Of a stretch of DNA of 64,000 bases, positions 44,577 through 62,859 are shown one piece after another; position 1 is the stretch's first letter, and the number at the start of each line of letters is the position of its first letter. A program made the position numbers and the translations under genes. Source of the stretch: Hymenochaete sp. R1 (Eukaryota; Basidiomycota; Agaricomycetes; Hymenochaetales; Hymenochaetaceae); contig JAFREE010000043.1 of NCBI GenBank assembly GCA_019400425.1, positions 62,001-126,000 on the forward strand, read 5' to 3'. The notes beneath the pieces are model-generated. The model had not been told where the DNA came from and searched no databases. It worked only from the letters and a program-made list of their open reading frames with translations.

Positions 44577-46146
44577 ATGAATCTCACCTTCCTCAATAGT
44601 ATGGGCCAATCCTTCGTGATCGAGATTGACCCGCAGATGGCTCTAGAAGACATCATGGCGCTCCTCGAAGTGGAGGTTCGTGGATCTATTCGCCGTCTCC
44701 CCGAGTCTCGTTAAGTTTCTGACCCGTTGCATACGCTAGTCAGGGATACCCCCCGCCGAGCAGAGTATATCTCTGGATAATGGAACAGAGCTCAGTGACC
44801 CCAAAGCAAGTATGGCGAGCTTGACCAGCGCAGGTGTGCACGACAATGCGACGTTACACATCCGGCGGAAAGTCACTGTGGCGGGGCAGTGAGTTTTCAA
44901 TTGCTTTCAAGGTGCTAAGATTTTTGTTCAAGCGGAGTGCACGCAGTTCTGTAGAGCAAGACTCTGAAATGATGCGCTTGCAACTACTTGGAGATCCCGA
45001 TGTCATGCGTCAGCTACGAGAGGTACTACTTCACGAACCCTCGTTCTAAATATCTTTCGTTTGACTGTATTCCTCACTCATTCTAGGTCCAACCAGACGT
45101 TGCAGATGCTGCGCAAAACAACCCTCGTCTCTTTGCGGAGCTTCTCGGTCAGACACGCCAACGGCAACAGGACATGGAACTTGAACAGCAACGCGAGATC
45201 CAGCGGCTAAACGCGGACCCCTACGATATCGAGGCCCAACGAAAAATCGAGGAGGCGATTCGTCAACAGGCGGTATTGGAGAACATGGCACATGCATTGG
45301 AATACTCCCCGGAAAGTTTCGGGAGAGTGACTATGCTCTAGTGAGTACGATCGGCTCGCGTAGCTATTGGCGTCTGACCGAACCAACTATGAAGCATACC
45401 AGTCGAGGTGAACGGTACGCCTTTGAAAGCCTTTGTTGACAGTGGGGCCCAACAGACAATCAGTGAGTAAGCAATATCGTGACTTCTCGCTCTTAACTAA
45501 AGTGAGTGATAAAGTGAGCCCCGAATGCGCGGAACGCTGTGGGATAATGCGCCTCCTCGACGTCCGTTTCGCCGGTGTCGCGCGTGGCGTCGGTACCGCC
45601 CGTATACTGGGTCGTGTTCACTCCGCGCAACTCAAGCTCGAAGATCTCCACCTTGCGTGCGCGTTTACGATCATGGAAGGACGAGACGTCGACCTTCTCT
45701 TCGGGCTCGACATGCTCAAAGCACATCAGGCGTGTATCGACCTCGAGAAGAACGTGCTACGGATCAGCGGGAGGGAAGTGAGGTTCCTGTCGGAGCACGA
45801 GCTGCCGGAGAATGCGAGAATTTTCGAGAATCCCGATCCACAAGCGCATGGTGCGGGTCCTGGTGCACTTAATGCAGGGCCTTCGGCTTCGGCTTCGGCT
45901 TCGGCTTCGACTTCGACTCCATCCGGGCAGAGAGAACAAAGATCATCATTCCCTGGGACTGGGAATACGTTAGGTGCTGTGCCTGGTCCTGGTACGCAAG
46001 CCGGGGGTGCACAGGGTAGCAGGCATCCTGAAGAAAGCATAGAGACGCTCATTTCGCTCGGTGCGACGCGGGAAACCGCCATACAGGCATTAGACGCCAT
46101 GAATGGGAACGTGGACTACGCCGCATCTATGTTGTTCCAATTCTGA
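44577..46146 (+). CDS. DDI1: DNA-damage-inducible protein 1 (ubiquitin-receptor aspartic protease)
   Basis: Shuttle protein linking ubiquitylated substrates to the proteasome. ATG at 44577 opens MNLTFLNSMGQSFVIEIDPQ, a ubiquitin-like domain spread over the first exons (SGIPPAEQSISLDNGTELSD). The central part carries the retropepsin-like domain: YIPVEVNGTPLKAFVDSGAQ, with the catalytic DSGA triplet, then TARILGRVHSAQLKLEDLHL and DLLFGLDMLKAHQACIDL. The C-terminal UBA domain reads EESIETLISLGATRETAIQA, LDAMNGNVDYAASMLFQF. The linker contains a TTCGGC hexamer repeat at about 45882-45917 encoding Ser-Ala dipeptides. About 430 aa, TGA at 46146. Intact. Confidence 0.95.
45882..45917 (+). repeat. 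In-frame hexanucleotide microsatellite in DDI1
   Basis: Five tandem TTCGGC units followed by two TTCGAC-like units, encoding Ser-Ala and Ser-Thr dipeptides in the linker between the protease and UBA domains. The unit length keeps the frame, so length can vary without disrupting the protein. Confidence 0.75.
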
Positions 46147-46343
46147 TTGAGGTAGCCCTGGAAGATCTTGTCCCGTTTCTTATTTTGACTAAAAGCATAT
46201 GTATAACACATGGCATTGGACTGCAAATGGACAACAAAGAACGAATGAACTATCTATACTTTATATAACTATACAACCAAGGAAATACATTTCCATGTGC
46301 TTAATACCATAAATGAAGGGAAGGGGTAAAAGACAAATAAACA

Positions 46344-47673
46344 TTAGATGAGACTCACTCCCGTCCTTACCAGTCCTCCGCGCCAATTTCGCATACCGGC
46401 AGAACGATGATGCGCCCAGTCATTCTGCATTTTTGCAAAGGCATCCTGAATATGTTCAGGAAGTAAGGCAGTCCGTGCTTCTGGAGGAGGGAGGAACAGT
46501 GAAGATACTGGAAGCGGTATATCATCTCTGTCTTCATCTTCGTCTCGTCGGCGTTTACTCCCAGCACCTTCGAGGGCACTGGCAGCTTTCCGCTTGCCAA
46601 GGATGGGAGTTGAATGGTCATCAAGAACATGTGCTTCCTCAAGTGACTTCTTAACTTCGAGCCCACCGATCGTTAAAGCACGGACCATCTCGAAGGCAAG
46701 GAAGCCGACAATGTCAGTAGTGTCGTCCGCTCCCTTGAGATCCAAGGCAACTGGGAGATTTAAAAACTCCCTGAAGCGTTTTCCTGTACAATCATTCCGT
46801 CAGATTTCGCACTTTTCTTGTTAGAAAGAACAAGAACCGACCTTTCCGGTATGTGAAAGATGCTTGTCGACAATCAGAGTAATGTTGGTATTGCTCTCTG
46901 GTCATATCGCGAGTATGCTCGTCAGCTTCTTTCAGTCGTTGAATAGAAGCCTCGTGGGCCTCGATATCGTCCTCGTCTTCTTCGTCGTCAGATTGGTGAC
47001 CAGCTTGTTTCAGAACCTCGGAATACATAGCGGTGATTTCCCAAGGTAATTTAACAGTAATTTTCTGAGCTTTCGCGGCCAGCTTATCTGACCACACGAG
47101 AACGATTTGATTTTATTAATGTCGTGTTGGAAAAGGAAGGAGGGTGTCTTACCATCCGCACCGTCATCCAAATTGTCAACCTCGACCGCAGCGCCACCGT
47201 CGCCCCCCGAGTCCTTCGCGTGCTTCCGCACGTCCTTCCAAGACAAATACGTTCGAAGTCGATTTACTTTCGCTCGGTCATGTCGAATAAGAAATATAAG
47301 ATCCTCAGCGGAAAGATACCGAGCCCCACGGCGAGTAGCGAGAGCCCGGGCTTGCACGATCTAATGGAATCGACATAGAAGTGCCTATTAGCATCGACGT
47401 TTCAATGACATGCAAAAGCTACGCAACCCACCAGCTCAATGATTTGACTGCGCACGATATCTTCCACCAAGTTTACAGTCTCTTGATTTGGATCTGCAAC
47501 TTCTCCAAACACAAACATCTAAGAGATTGCACAGTCAATAGCAAGTTGCTAGACTCGGGAAAGTGAGGTACCATCTGAGAGATCTCCTGGGTATATTTGT
47601 AGTCCCTCATCCCACTTGGGCGTTCGTCTGTGCCCCCCGAAGCAACCTTTTTGATAGCTGTACCGCCTGTCAT
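46344..47673 (-). CDS. SPT3: SAGA subunit SPT3
   Basis: Histone-fold TBP-regulating subunit of the SAGA coactivator. ATG at 47673: MTGGTAIKKVASGGTDERPS. The sequence continues MRDYKYTQEISQM, MFVFGEVADPNQETVNLVED, IVRSQIIELIVQARALATRR, GARYLSAEDLIFLIRHDRAK, the first histone fold, and VNRLRTYLSWKDVRKHAKDS. The second histone-fold part includes LPWEITAMYSEVLKQAG, then the conserved QASFTYRKGKRFREFLNLPV and DTTDIVGFLAFEMVRALTIG. The C-terminal exon adds a basic, disordered tail ending GGLVRTGVSLI, TAA at 46344-46346. About 370 aa. It is divergent from the PAPS reductase gene. Confidence 0.94.
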
Positions 47674-47770
47674 GATGAAGTCACCGTAATTGAGAGAATG
47701 AAGGCAACGAATGAAAGGAGGGCCGCGAGCGAGGCTACTGGGCCAGCTACTAGGCCTTTCCAGTTCTAAG

Positions 47771-47777
47771 CACGTGA
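47771..47777 (-). promoter_or_regulatory. TCACGTG E-box (Cbf1-type) in the MET16 promoter
   Basis: CACGTGA on the plus strand (TCACGTG on the minus) lies about 180 bp upstream of the PAPS reductase ATG, in the 280-bp region shared with SPT3. In yeasts TCACGTG is the Cbf1-Met4-Met28 site that drives sulfur-assimilation genes including MET16. The placement fits, but binding in this organism is inferred. Confidence 0.55.
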
Positions 47778-47953
47778 TGCACACATTTCTTAATTTGGAT
47801 GATTCTTAGCTCAGCAGGCTCGAGCACGTCAGGTTGGTGACAACATGAACCAGACGACTCCGGGTCCGAGTAAGCAACTCAGAATGCAGTCAAATTATCG
47901 TTTTAATACATTCATTCTCTACGTCGACCTCAACCTCACTGCAACGACTTGAC

Positions 47954-48947
47954 ATGGCTGGCATTCGGGAACCTAGCCACCCCGTCCCTCTCCAAATTCC
48001 CATCGAGCCGCAGGTGCTCGCCGATATCAACACTTACTTACATACTCTCTCTCCCCAGGACATCCTCAAATGGGGAATAGAAAGCTTGCCAGACCTCTAC
48101 CAAACGACTGCGTTCGGGTTGACGGGTCTCGTACAACTCGATATGCTCAACGAACTCACCACCAGTCCTCCCCCTCTTATCTTTATCGATACACTTTATC
48201 ACTTCCAGGAAACTCTGGACCTTGTCGATGAGGTCAAGAGGAAGTACTCGCGAAATGTACATATCTACAAACCAGAAGGTGTTGAGACGACCGCCGAATT
48301 TGAGGCAAAGTATGGAGAGCGATTGTGGGAGACAGAGGAGACGCGGTACGATTACTTAGTTAAGGTAAGTAAATTAGGAGATAATGTATCGTTTAATTTA
48401 TCTGATTCACTCACACATACTCTCTCCCAGGTTGAACCTGGTAGGAGATCGTACGAGGAACTTGGGGTCAGGTCTATCATCACAGGTCGTCGAGCCTCGC
48501 AAGGTGGAGCTCGAAAGAGCCTGCAACCTCTCGAAATCGATTCAACGGGTCTGTTCAAGCTCAACCCCCTTTTCTCATGGAACTTTGCGCAAGTGAACGA
48601 GTACGTCAAAGAACACGACGTCCCGAGGAACGCGCTACTTGACCAAGGATACAAAAGTGTCGGGGACTGGCATAGCACGCAGAAATCTGGCGAAGGTGAT
48701 GGGGGTGAACGGTCAGGTCGATGGGCTGGTCGAGACGAGAAGACCGAGTGCGGTTTACACGAGGATTACTTCGCAATGAGAATCAAGCTGTTGAAAGAAA
48801 GGGTAAGCTCGGAGCCTCCTGTAAACTCTTGAACTAAACTGAAGACTTACCGTTATTTTCTTCTAGCGGGAAGCAGAGCTGCGTGAAAAAGATGAAGGTC
48901 GGGATTGCGAAAGGGTTGCTGAATTGAAGACCGATGTTTCTCCGTAG
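47954..48947 (+). CDS. MET16: Phosphoadenylyl-sulfate (PAPS) reductase
   Basis: Thioredoxin-dependent enzyme reducing PAPS to sulfite in sulfate assimilation (EC 1.8.4.8). ATG at 47954: MAGIREPSHPVPLQIPIEPQ. The adenosine-pyrophosphatase-type fold is seen as DLYQTTAFGLTGLVQLDML, then PPPLIFIDTLYHFQETLDLV. Exon 2 contains RSIITGRRASQGGARKSLQP (the GRRxSQG motif), NPLFSWNFAQVNEYVKEHDV, GYKSVGDWHSTQ, and KTECGLHEDYF, the C-terminal cysteine motif ECGLH that donates the redox-active thiol. Two introns; the last short exon adds a charged tail, TAG at 48945-48947. About 290 aa. Intact. Confidence 0.95.
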
Positions 48948-49196
48948 GAGATTTCTAACCGTGCGGTCTCTTAGCCTCTTGCTGTATTGCGCATAAACAG
49001 TACTAGTGTTTATTATTGGACGGATGTATATGTATGCTTGTCGTTGACGTTGTCGGCCGAGAGTCAGTTTCGTTTTGCCGCGTGGGCCGCGTACGTTGGA
49101 TCGAAACTTTGGCGCTTTGTACTTCCTTTCGTCGAATCCTCGACCATCAACCTCCGAAATACGCTCAGATCTCATTCTCACCCATTTCACTTTAAA

Positions 49197-50883
49197 ATGC
49201 TGCGAAACTCTCTTGCTAGATCGGCTTCATCTAGCAACCTTAGTCACATCCCTGCTATAAAACGAGCAAGCTTTTCGTCGATAAACAACGGAGAGGGGGC
49301 GACCTCGTATAAGATAGGCGCGAGACGTACGTCGAGCGTCGCACCAGAGAACCATCAGCGCTGTTCAAAGCGGAGTCTGTCGGAGAATAGCAACGGCCTT
49401 TTGGGCGATTACCGACTTTTAGGATATTCAACATCGATTTGTCCTCCTCTTCATTCAAAGCCTGCTCCTATCCCGTCCTCACGAGCGTTCGGTCCCAAAG
49501 CCAAGCGTACATTTGTTTCCGGTTGGATACGTAGTTCTGAGGGAGAGTCAATAGACTCGATACGAGTGTTTCAAGGCATGATACCGATAAAGTAAGTTGC
49601 TACACATATTCATCGTGTCGTGGCGCGCAAGGATTTGATTGAACTGATTTGTTGAATAGACCGGACCTAAAGGAGAGCGGATTGCCGCTTCTCCCCCCTA
49701 TAGTGAACGACACTCTCCGGACGCAAGTGTTTACTCACCGATCGGTATACGCTCGGTCTCGCCATGACTTTGAGGACTCTCCGAACGACCCATCTCCCGA
49801 CAATGAGATGTGAGTACATTTGCAAGCATGAGGTGCAAGAATGTTCTTGATACTCGGAATAGCCTGGAGCTGCAAGGTGACGCCGTCCTAGGATTGGTGG
49901 TCGCTGACCTCATTCGAGAAGCATATCCTACTCTTCGGGTTGGGCCGGCCACGGTGTGTCACGTCTACTACGCATGTGCAAATGTTTCCGAACACCGCAA
50001 AGAAAATTAGGTCTCTGGTTGTTGGCAATGCTACTTTGGCCGATATGTGAGTTATACTGCCGAGGAAAGGATTTATTTGCTAAGTATGCGATTAGTTCTG
50101 TGATGTATAACCTACCGCAGCGGATGCACTTCGTCCGAGCCCAGTCGTTAACATTGAAGGCATCTCCAAATATACAAGGTATTTACTGCTCATTTGCTTC
50201 GATTTACGGGTGCGTTATCTGATGTGCTAGTAAACAGCTGACACATTTGAGGTGACTTTACCAAGAACTCTATGACAGAATCTACATTTAACGCGTCGTT
50301 GCGTATCAATAGGCATACGTCGGGGGACTTTACAAGGAACAAGGCCTCGAGGTTGTTAGGAACTGGGCCAAGCTCCTGTTCGTGCCCTATATCAAAGAGG
50401 CGTATCGTATTTGCCGTGAACAACACCAGACGATGCCCTCCCCACCTCCTTCTCCCCCTCTGCGCGAGTTCAACGTTCCGATCACAGGTCCTCCTTTTGC
50501 GCAGGGTCTTTCCAGTGGTCCCTCAAACTCTACGAACGAAGGTGATGGAAATGGTAATAGCAATGGAAACGGACATGAAAATGGCGGCAAGAATGGCGTG
50601 GGCCACCTCTCCTTCCTCAACCAGTATCTTCACCAGAAAAAGGTCCTCGCAGAGTGGAAATATGACTCGATTCACGAGGATACGAAGGCAGTGATTGTCA
50701 AATGGACGGCGCGGTTGAATATTGATGGAGAAGAAGTGGCGTTCGGAAAGGGCGTGTCGAAGAAGGTTGCAATGAACGAGGCCGCGAAGGAGGCGTTGGC
50801 GGTACTAGGAGTGTTTGTTTCCTGTAAGTTCTTTTCCAGTCATGGCACCAGGCGACCTCTGATACACTTTTGAAGCCGAGTGA
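49197..50883 (+). CDS. Ribonuclease III with dsRNA-binding domain, presequence-like N-terminus
   Basis: ATG at 49197 opens MLRNSLARSASSSNLSHIPA, basic and Ser-rich without acids, suggesting mitochondrial import. RNase III domain: RTQVFTHRSVYARSR, then after splicing NEILELQGDAVLGLVVADLI (signature NExLExxGDAVL), KIRSLVVGNATLADI, and DTFEAYVGGLYKEQG formed across a GTGACT..AATAG intron, so the catalytic acidic residues (E/D in NEILELQGD, D/E in DTFEA) are all present. A Gly/Asn-rich linker (GDGNGNSNGNGHENGGKNG) leads to a dsRBD: LSFLNQYLHQKKVLAEWKYD, WTARLNIDGEEVAFGKGVSK, AMNEAAKEALAVLG. If the final GTAAGT donor at 50824 is used the stop is 50881-50883; read through, it is 50871-50873. Resembles mitoribosomal RNase-III-like proteins but appears catalytic. 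Confidence 0.82.
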
Positions 50884-51118
50884 ATATTCATTTCTCGGGC
50901 TGGGTTGAATTTGTGCTTGCATTTCGTTTTTTGATGCTTTGCTCTGAGCAATTGCTGTCTTGCAAAACATCTCTTACATGCTATTTCCTGGGCCATCTTG
51001 CTTTAATTATAATATCGGTATTTCTGTTTGCAAGCATATCTATGCTCCGTTCATTAGTTATGGCAATCGTAGCGGCAAATAACGAAACCATTGATCAAAC
51101 AAGTTTAACAAACACCTT

Positions 51119-51763
51119 TCACTGATTTCTATCACCAAGCCGGCCCACACTTTCCACAGGCGGTGCGCCCCAAATAAACGTCCGCGAAGAGGGATCTAGA
51201 GTAGAAGGAAATCGTCTTGCTAAAGCCGAAGCCAGTACACCCTTCGGATTGGTAGAGTTAAGAGGCGAAGTAACGTCGCCCACATTCCCCTTCGTCGACC
51301 CTCTATCCCTCGAGCCCCGGCCCAGTAGAGAAGATTGTGTGTTCGCGGCAGCATCAAACCCGGCTTTTGAGACAAGGGCATCTTCCTTCGTACTGGACTC
51401 GAGCGAGGTCGGCCTGAGACTCGAACTGGCTTGCGACTGAGAGGCGGAGTCCTTACGTGCGGCGAGCAGCCCCTTCGCTTCTTCGTCCAGGTCTTCAAAC
51501 GTGTCCTGCTTGACGGCGCTGATGGAGTAGGCCCAGACGCCGACAACGAAGGCACCAATAGCGATTCCGGTGATAGCATTGCGCGTGCGGAATGGGGCGC
51601 GGGCGCGGCGCAGGCCGGGGGAGAGTCCCTACGTTCAAAGGGTACGTCTCAGTACATACAATATGTGAGGTACATGTGATGTTATGGGAACAAAACGCAC
51701 GTAGCCTTTTGGACGGTACTGATTGTCTACTTCTTTGCGCGATACCCAATACGAGTTGGACAT
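51119..51763 (-). CDS. COA3: Cytochrome c oxidase assembly factor 3 (COA3)
   Basis: Small mitochondrial inner-membrane protein that couples COX1 synthesis to complex IV assembly. ATG at 51763: MSNSYWVSRKEVDNQYRPKG. The second exon has the diagnostic block SPGLRRARAPFRTRNAITGI followed by AIGAFVVGVWAYSISAVKQD, one membrane span, then TFEDLDEEAKGLLAARKDSA. This PGLxRAR.PFRxRNxxTG..I..F..G.WxYSI.AVKQDxFEDxDEEAK pattern is the COA3 family core. A Ser-rich extension ends WGAPPVESVGRLGDRNQ at 51119. About 190 aa, longer than yeast Coa3 by its tail. Confidence 0.9.
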
Positions 51764-52020
51764 GGTGGCGGTTGCGAGTAGAGAATGCCGGCCTAAGTGA
51801 CCAGTGTGTTGACCGACTCTATCCGTGTTGTCCAACCGTGACAGTTTCAGTTCAGAAACAAGGCAATTCACGCAGTTCTCTTCTTATTCACTCAAAATTT
51901 TTATATCAAAGTTACAATTCACGCAGACGGCTTTGATATTTAAGTCTTGTTTAGTATTGCAAGGTGGCGGAGCTTATGAAATGTAATCTAGGACGAGTCA
52001 ATTGTTCGCGTTTGAATACT

Positions 52021-52456
52021 CTATGCCTCGGTAGGCTTGCCCTTGATTATTTGACGGATTTATATCAGATGTCCAATAAAAAAGGGTCAGAATATGCTCA
52101 CCTTGATCAGGTTGAAAGCGCCATAGGATACACCAGCGAGACCGATGTACAAGCCTGCGAACCAGGTGTCTGGAGGTAATCATCCACTGTGAGTCTCTGA
52201 ATCTGATGCTGCCTGTCTCTTTACGCACTAAGGTAGAGCTTTGAGCGAGGTGCACGGTGGTAAAGAGGTCTTGGGTCATTCTGTGATTCCAAAAGAGATG
52301 AGCAAGACTTTGAGCGCAAGCAGGGGAAAGAACGGAAATCGGACCTGGTAGTACCGCTGCCTTTCTTGAACTTTGTTCTGGACTAAGAAACATTAGTTAG
52401 TTTGATGAGGACTATGTAAGAGAATGATACTGTTCACTTTTGACGAGATAGTCCAT
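52021..52456 (-). CDS. Small single-span membrane protein, probably mitochondrial (model uncertain)
   Basis: ATG at 52456 opens MDYLVK, splicing (GTGAAC..TTCTTAG) to IQNKVQERQRYYQ. A downstream exon encodes TWFAGLYIGLAGVSYGAFNL then IK, one clear membrane span, and a last exon after a GTGAGC..ATCAAG intron encodes GKPTEA and TAG (52021-52023). The junction between the RYYQ exon and the TWFAG exon does not give a consistent phase with standard GT-AG sites I can see, so one exon is mis-placed or missing. A tiny charged N-terminus plus one span of this kind recalls small respiratory-chain or ATP-synthase accessory subunits, but I do not recognise which. Divergent from YAF9. Confidence 0.5.
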
Positions 52457-52615
52457 TGTTATGTGAGGGAAGAGTTACGAATGTGAGCCGTCGAGTTGGG
52501 TTGCGGAAGGAAAGAGAGAATGATGGTCGCGAGTTTTGACTTGGCGGCTGTGTGCGGCCTCCCCGGTTCACGCCGAGCTGAGAGAGCAAGCGAACGCTCG
52601 ACCGACGCCGTCGAC

Positions 52616-53570
52616 ATGTCTTCCAACGAACGCGTCCGGGTCAGGGTACGTTCTTTTTCGTCTTTCTCAGCATTTGACCATGCAAGTATCTGACTCGAAG
52701 AATGATATGTAGGCCGTATCAATTCATAGGCCCATTATCGTAGGAAACACCGCCGTAGTATTGACTCCAGAGGAGCGAGCTGCTTCGCCTCATCCAGACC
52801 ACACACATCGATGGACTGTCGCTGTTCGCAGTGCTGCTTCCGCACCTGACTCTGACATCGTCGGAGGGGCGGATGACATTAGTTATTTCGTCAAGAGGGT
52901 CACGTTCAAGTTACATGAAACGTATGCTAATCCGACAAGAGGTAAGAGAATCTTAGGAGAGTAGCAAGCTGGAACTCTCTTTCATTGATTATTCTCAGTT
53001 ACGGACAAACCTCCATTTGAAGTAACGGAAACGGGGTGCGCCTATTCTCTTTTCGCTCATCATTAGTTCGCAGTTAAAAATTGCCTTGTTTGTAGATGGG
53101 GTGAATTCGAGATCCAAATTCGTATCAACTTCATACTCGAAGCCGGGGAGAAGCAATACACCGTCTACCATCACCTCAAACTCCACCCATGGGCCGCCAT
53201 TGGCGCCGACCCAGAGATCCCTCCTCCAGAAGTCGCAGCCAAGTCGGGTCCGGTACACTCATGGCAGTACGACGAGATAGTCTTCAACGATCCTTTTCAG
53301 GCGTTCCTCAACATCCTCATGGCGAACCCGCCCACGCCTTTGCCCAAGATCAAGAAAAGGCCTGTGCCGTTTAGTTTGGCGCATCCAGACTCAATCACGG
53401 ATGCCAAGGCAGGCGGGACGCCGGAATTCACGCAGCAGATGATCACGGAGGAGACGGAGAGGTTGGATAAAGCGCGGAAACAGGTGATAGCGGAGCAGGA
53501 TCGGTGGAGAGCGATACTTATAGAGAAAGAGAATCTACTTAATTCACTCAAGAAACAGCTCGAAACTTAA
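52616..53570 (+). CDS. YAF9: YEATS-domain protein YAF9
   Basis: Shared subunit of the NuA4 acetyltransferase and SWR1 remodeller; YEATS domains read acylated histone lysines. ATG at 52616: MSSNERVRVR then AVSIHRPIIVGNTAVVLTPE. YEATS core: [56 protein letters not shown], the WGEFEI signature, FILEAGEKQYTVYHHLKLHP. Further: VHSWQYDEIVFNDPFQAF. A C-terminal coiled coil (ETERLDKARKQVIAEQDRWR) follows and ends SLKKQLET with tandem stops at 53568. About 265 aa. The extended coiled coil fits Yaf9/GAS41 rather than Taf14 or Sas5. Confidence 0.94.
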
Positions 53571-53671
53571 TAACTTTAGGACATACTTTCTGACTTTATA
53601 AATACAGTATGATATACACATTATCCTAGAAACCAAGCGTACATTTACAAAGAGGAGATGCCCGGACGGTA

Positions 53672-62251
<8,580 letters not shown>

Positions 62252-62859
62252 CAGCCGTGTAGAATGTGCGAATGCATGTGGGCGTTGGAAGGAGTGGGCT
62301 TGCTTGGAAATTCTGTTCGTCGTTCGATCTCGAGACGCGGGTGTGACCCTATCACATGCTGTGACCACTCGTGTCGCGTCGCGTCGCCGGAGTCGCTGGC
62401 TCCTAGCCAAGCAGTGGCAAGCGAACGCGCAGATTGTCGCTTCGTGTTTTTCTTTCATCGCCATTCCCCGTTATATACTTATCCAAGAGCATATAGATAT
62501 TCACATATACTTGTATTGTCTAAGCCCGAAATTAATGGGTGAGTTTAGATTTATAGTTGAAGAGAAATTAAGATTCGAAGGTTAAGGTCAAATTTGGGAT
62601 GTATTAAGCTAACGGACCGAATATTGGGGTGAAGTAGCGCAGAGAGCTGAGTTAAAGTATCGAATATATTGGCGTTTCCCCTACTTTATACAGCTCTTAG
62701 ATCATGTGAGCAAATATCGGAATATATATACAAAAAAATGAATGAAGATCCTCTAGTAATTTCAACCTCTATTCTTCTGAGTTTCTACCAACACCAACGT
62801 AAGGGTATTGATACTTTGTCTGCGTACAGCTTAAAATATACATATAAATATATAGCGAG
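62252..62859. other. Region between ATR-like start and NOP14 stop
   Basis: About 610 bp containing the ATR-like promoter/leader and the NOP14 3' UTR. The first 213 bp stay open in frame with the ATR-like protein up to an upstream ATG (62464), rich in Arg and Cys and without family similarity. A/T-rich from about 62480 onward. No repeat or RNA gene seen. Confidence 0.45.

Noticed and set aside
47800..47890. tRNA-like stretch (TAGCTCAGCAGG A-box match with a GCTC/GAGC D-arm-like stem)
   Set aside because: The T-loop lacks the TTC consensus, the B-box is poor, the anticodon arm does not form a 5-bp stem with a 7-nt loop, and the acceptor stem has mismatches. It also lies in the MET16 leader.
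62252..62464. 71-residue N-terminal extension of the ATR-like protein from ATG 62464
   Set aside because: The extension is Arg/Cys-rich and unlike the start of the family; the downstream ATG at 62251 gives a more typical beginning. It cannot be fully excluded without 5' end data.
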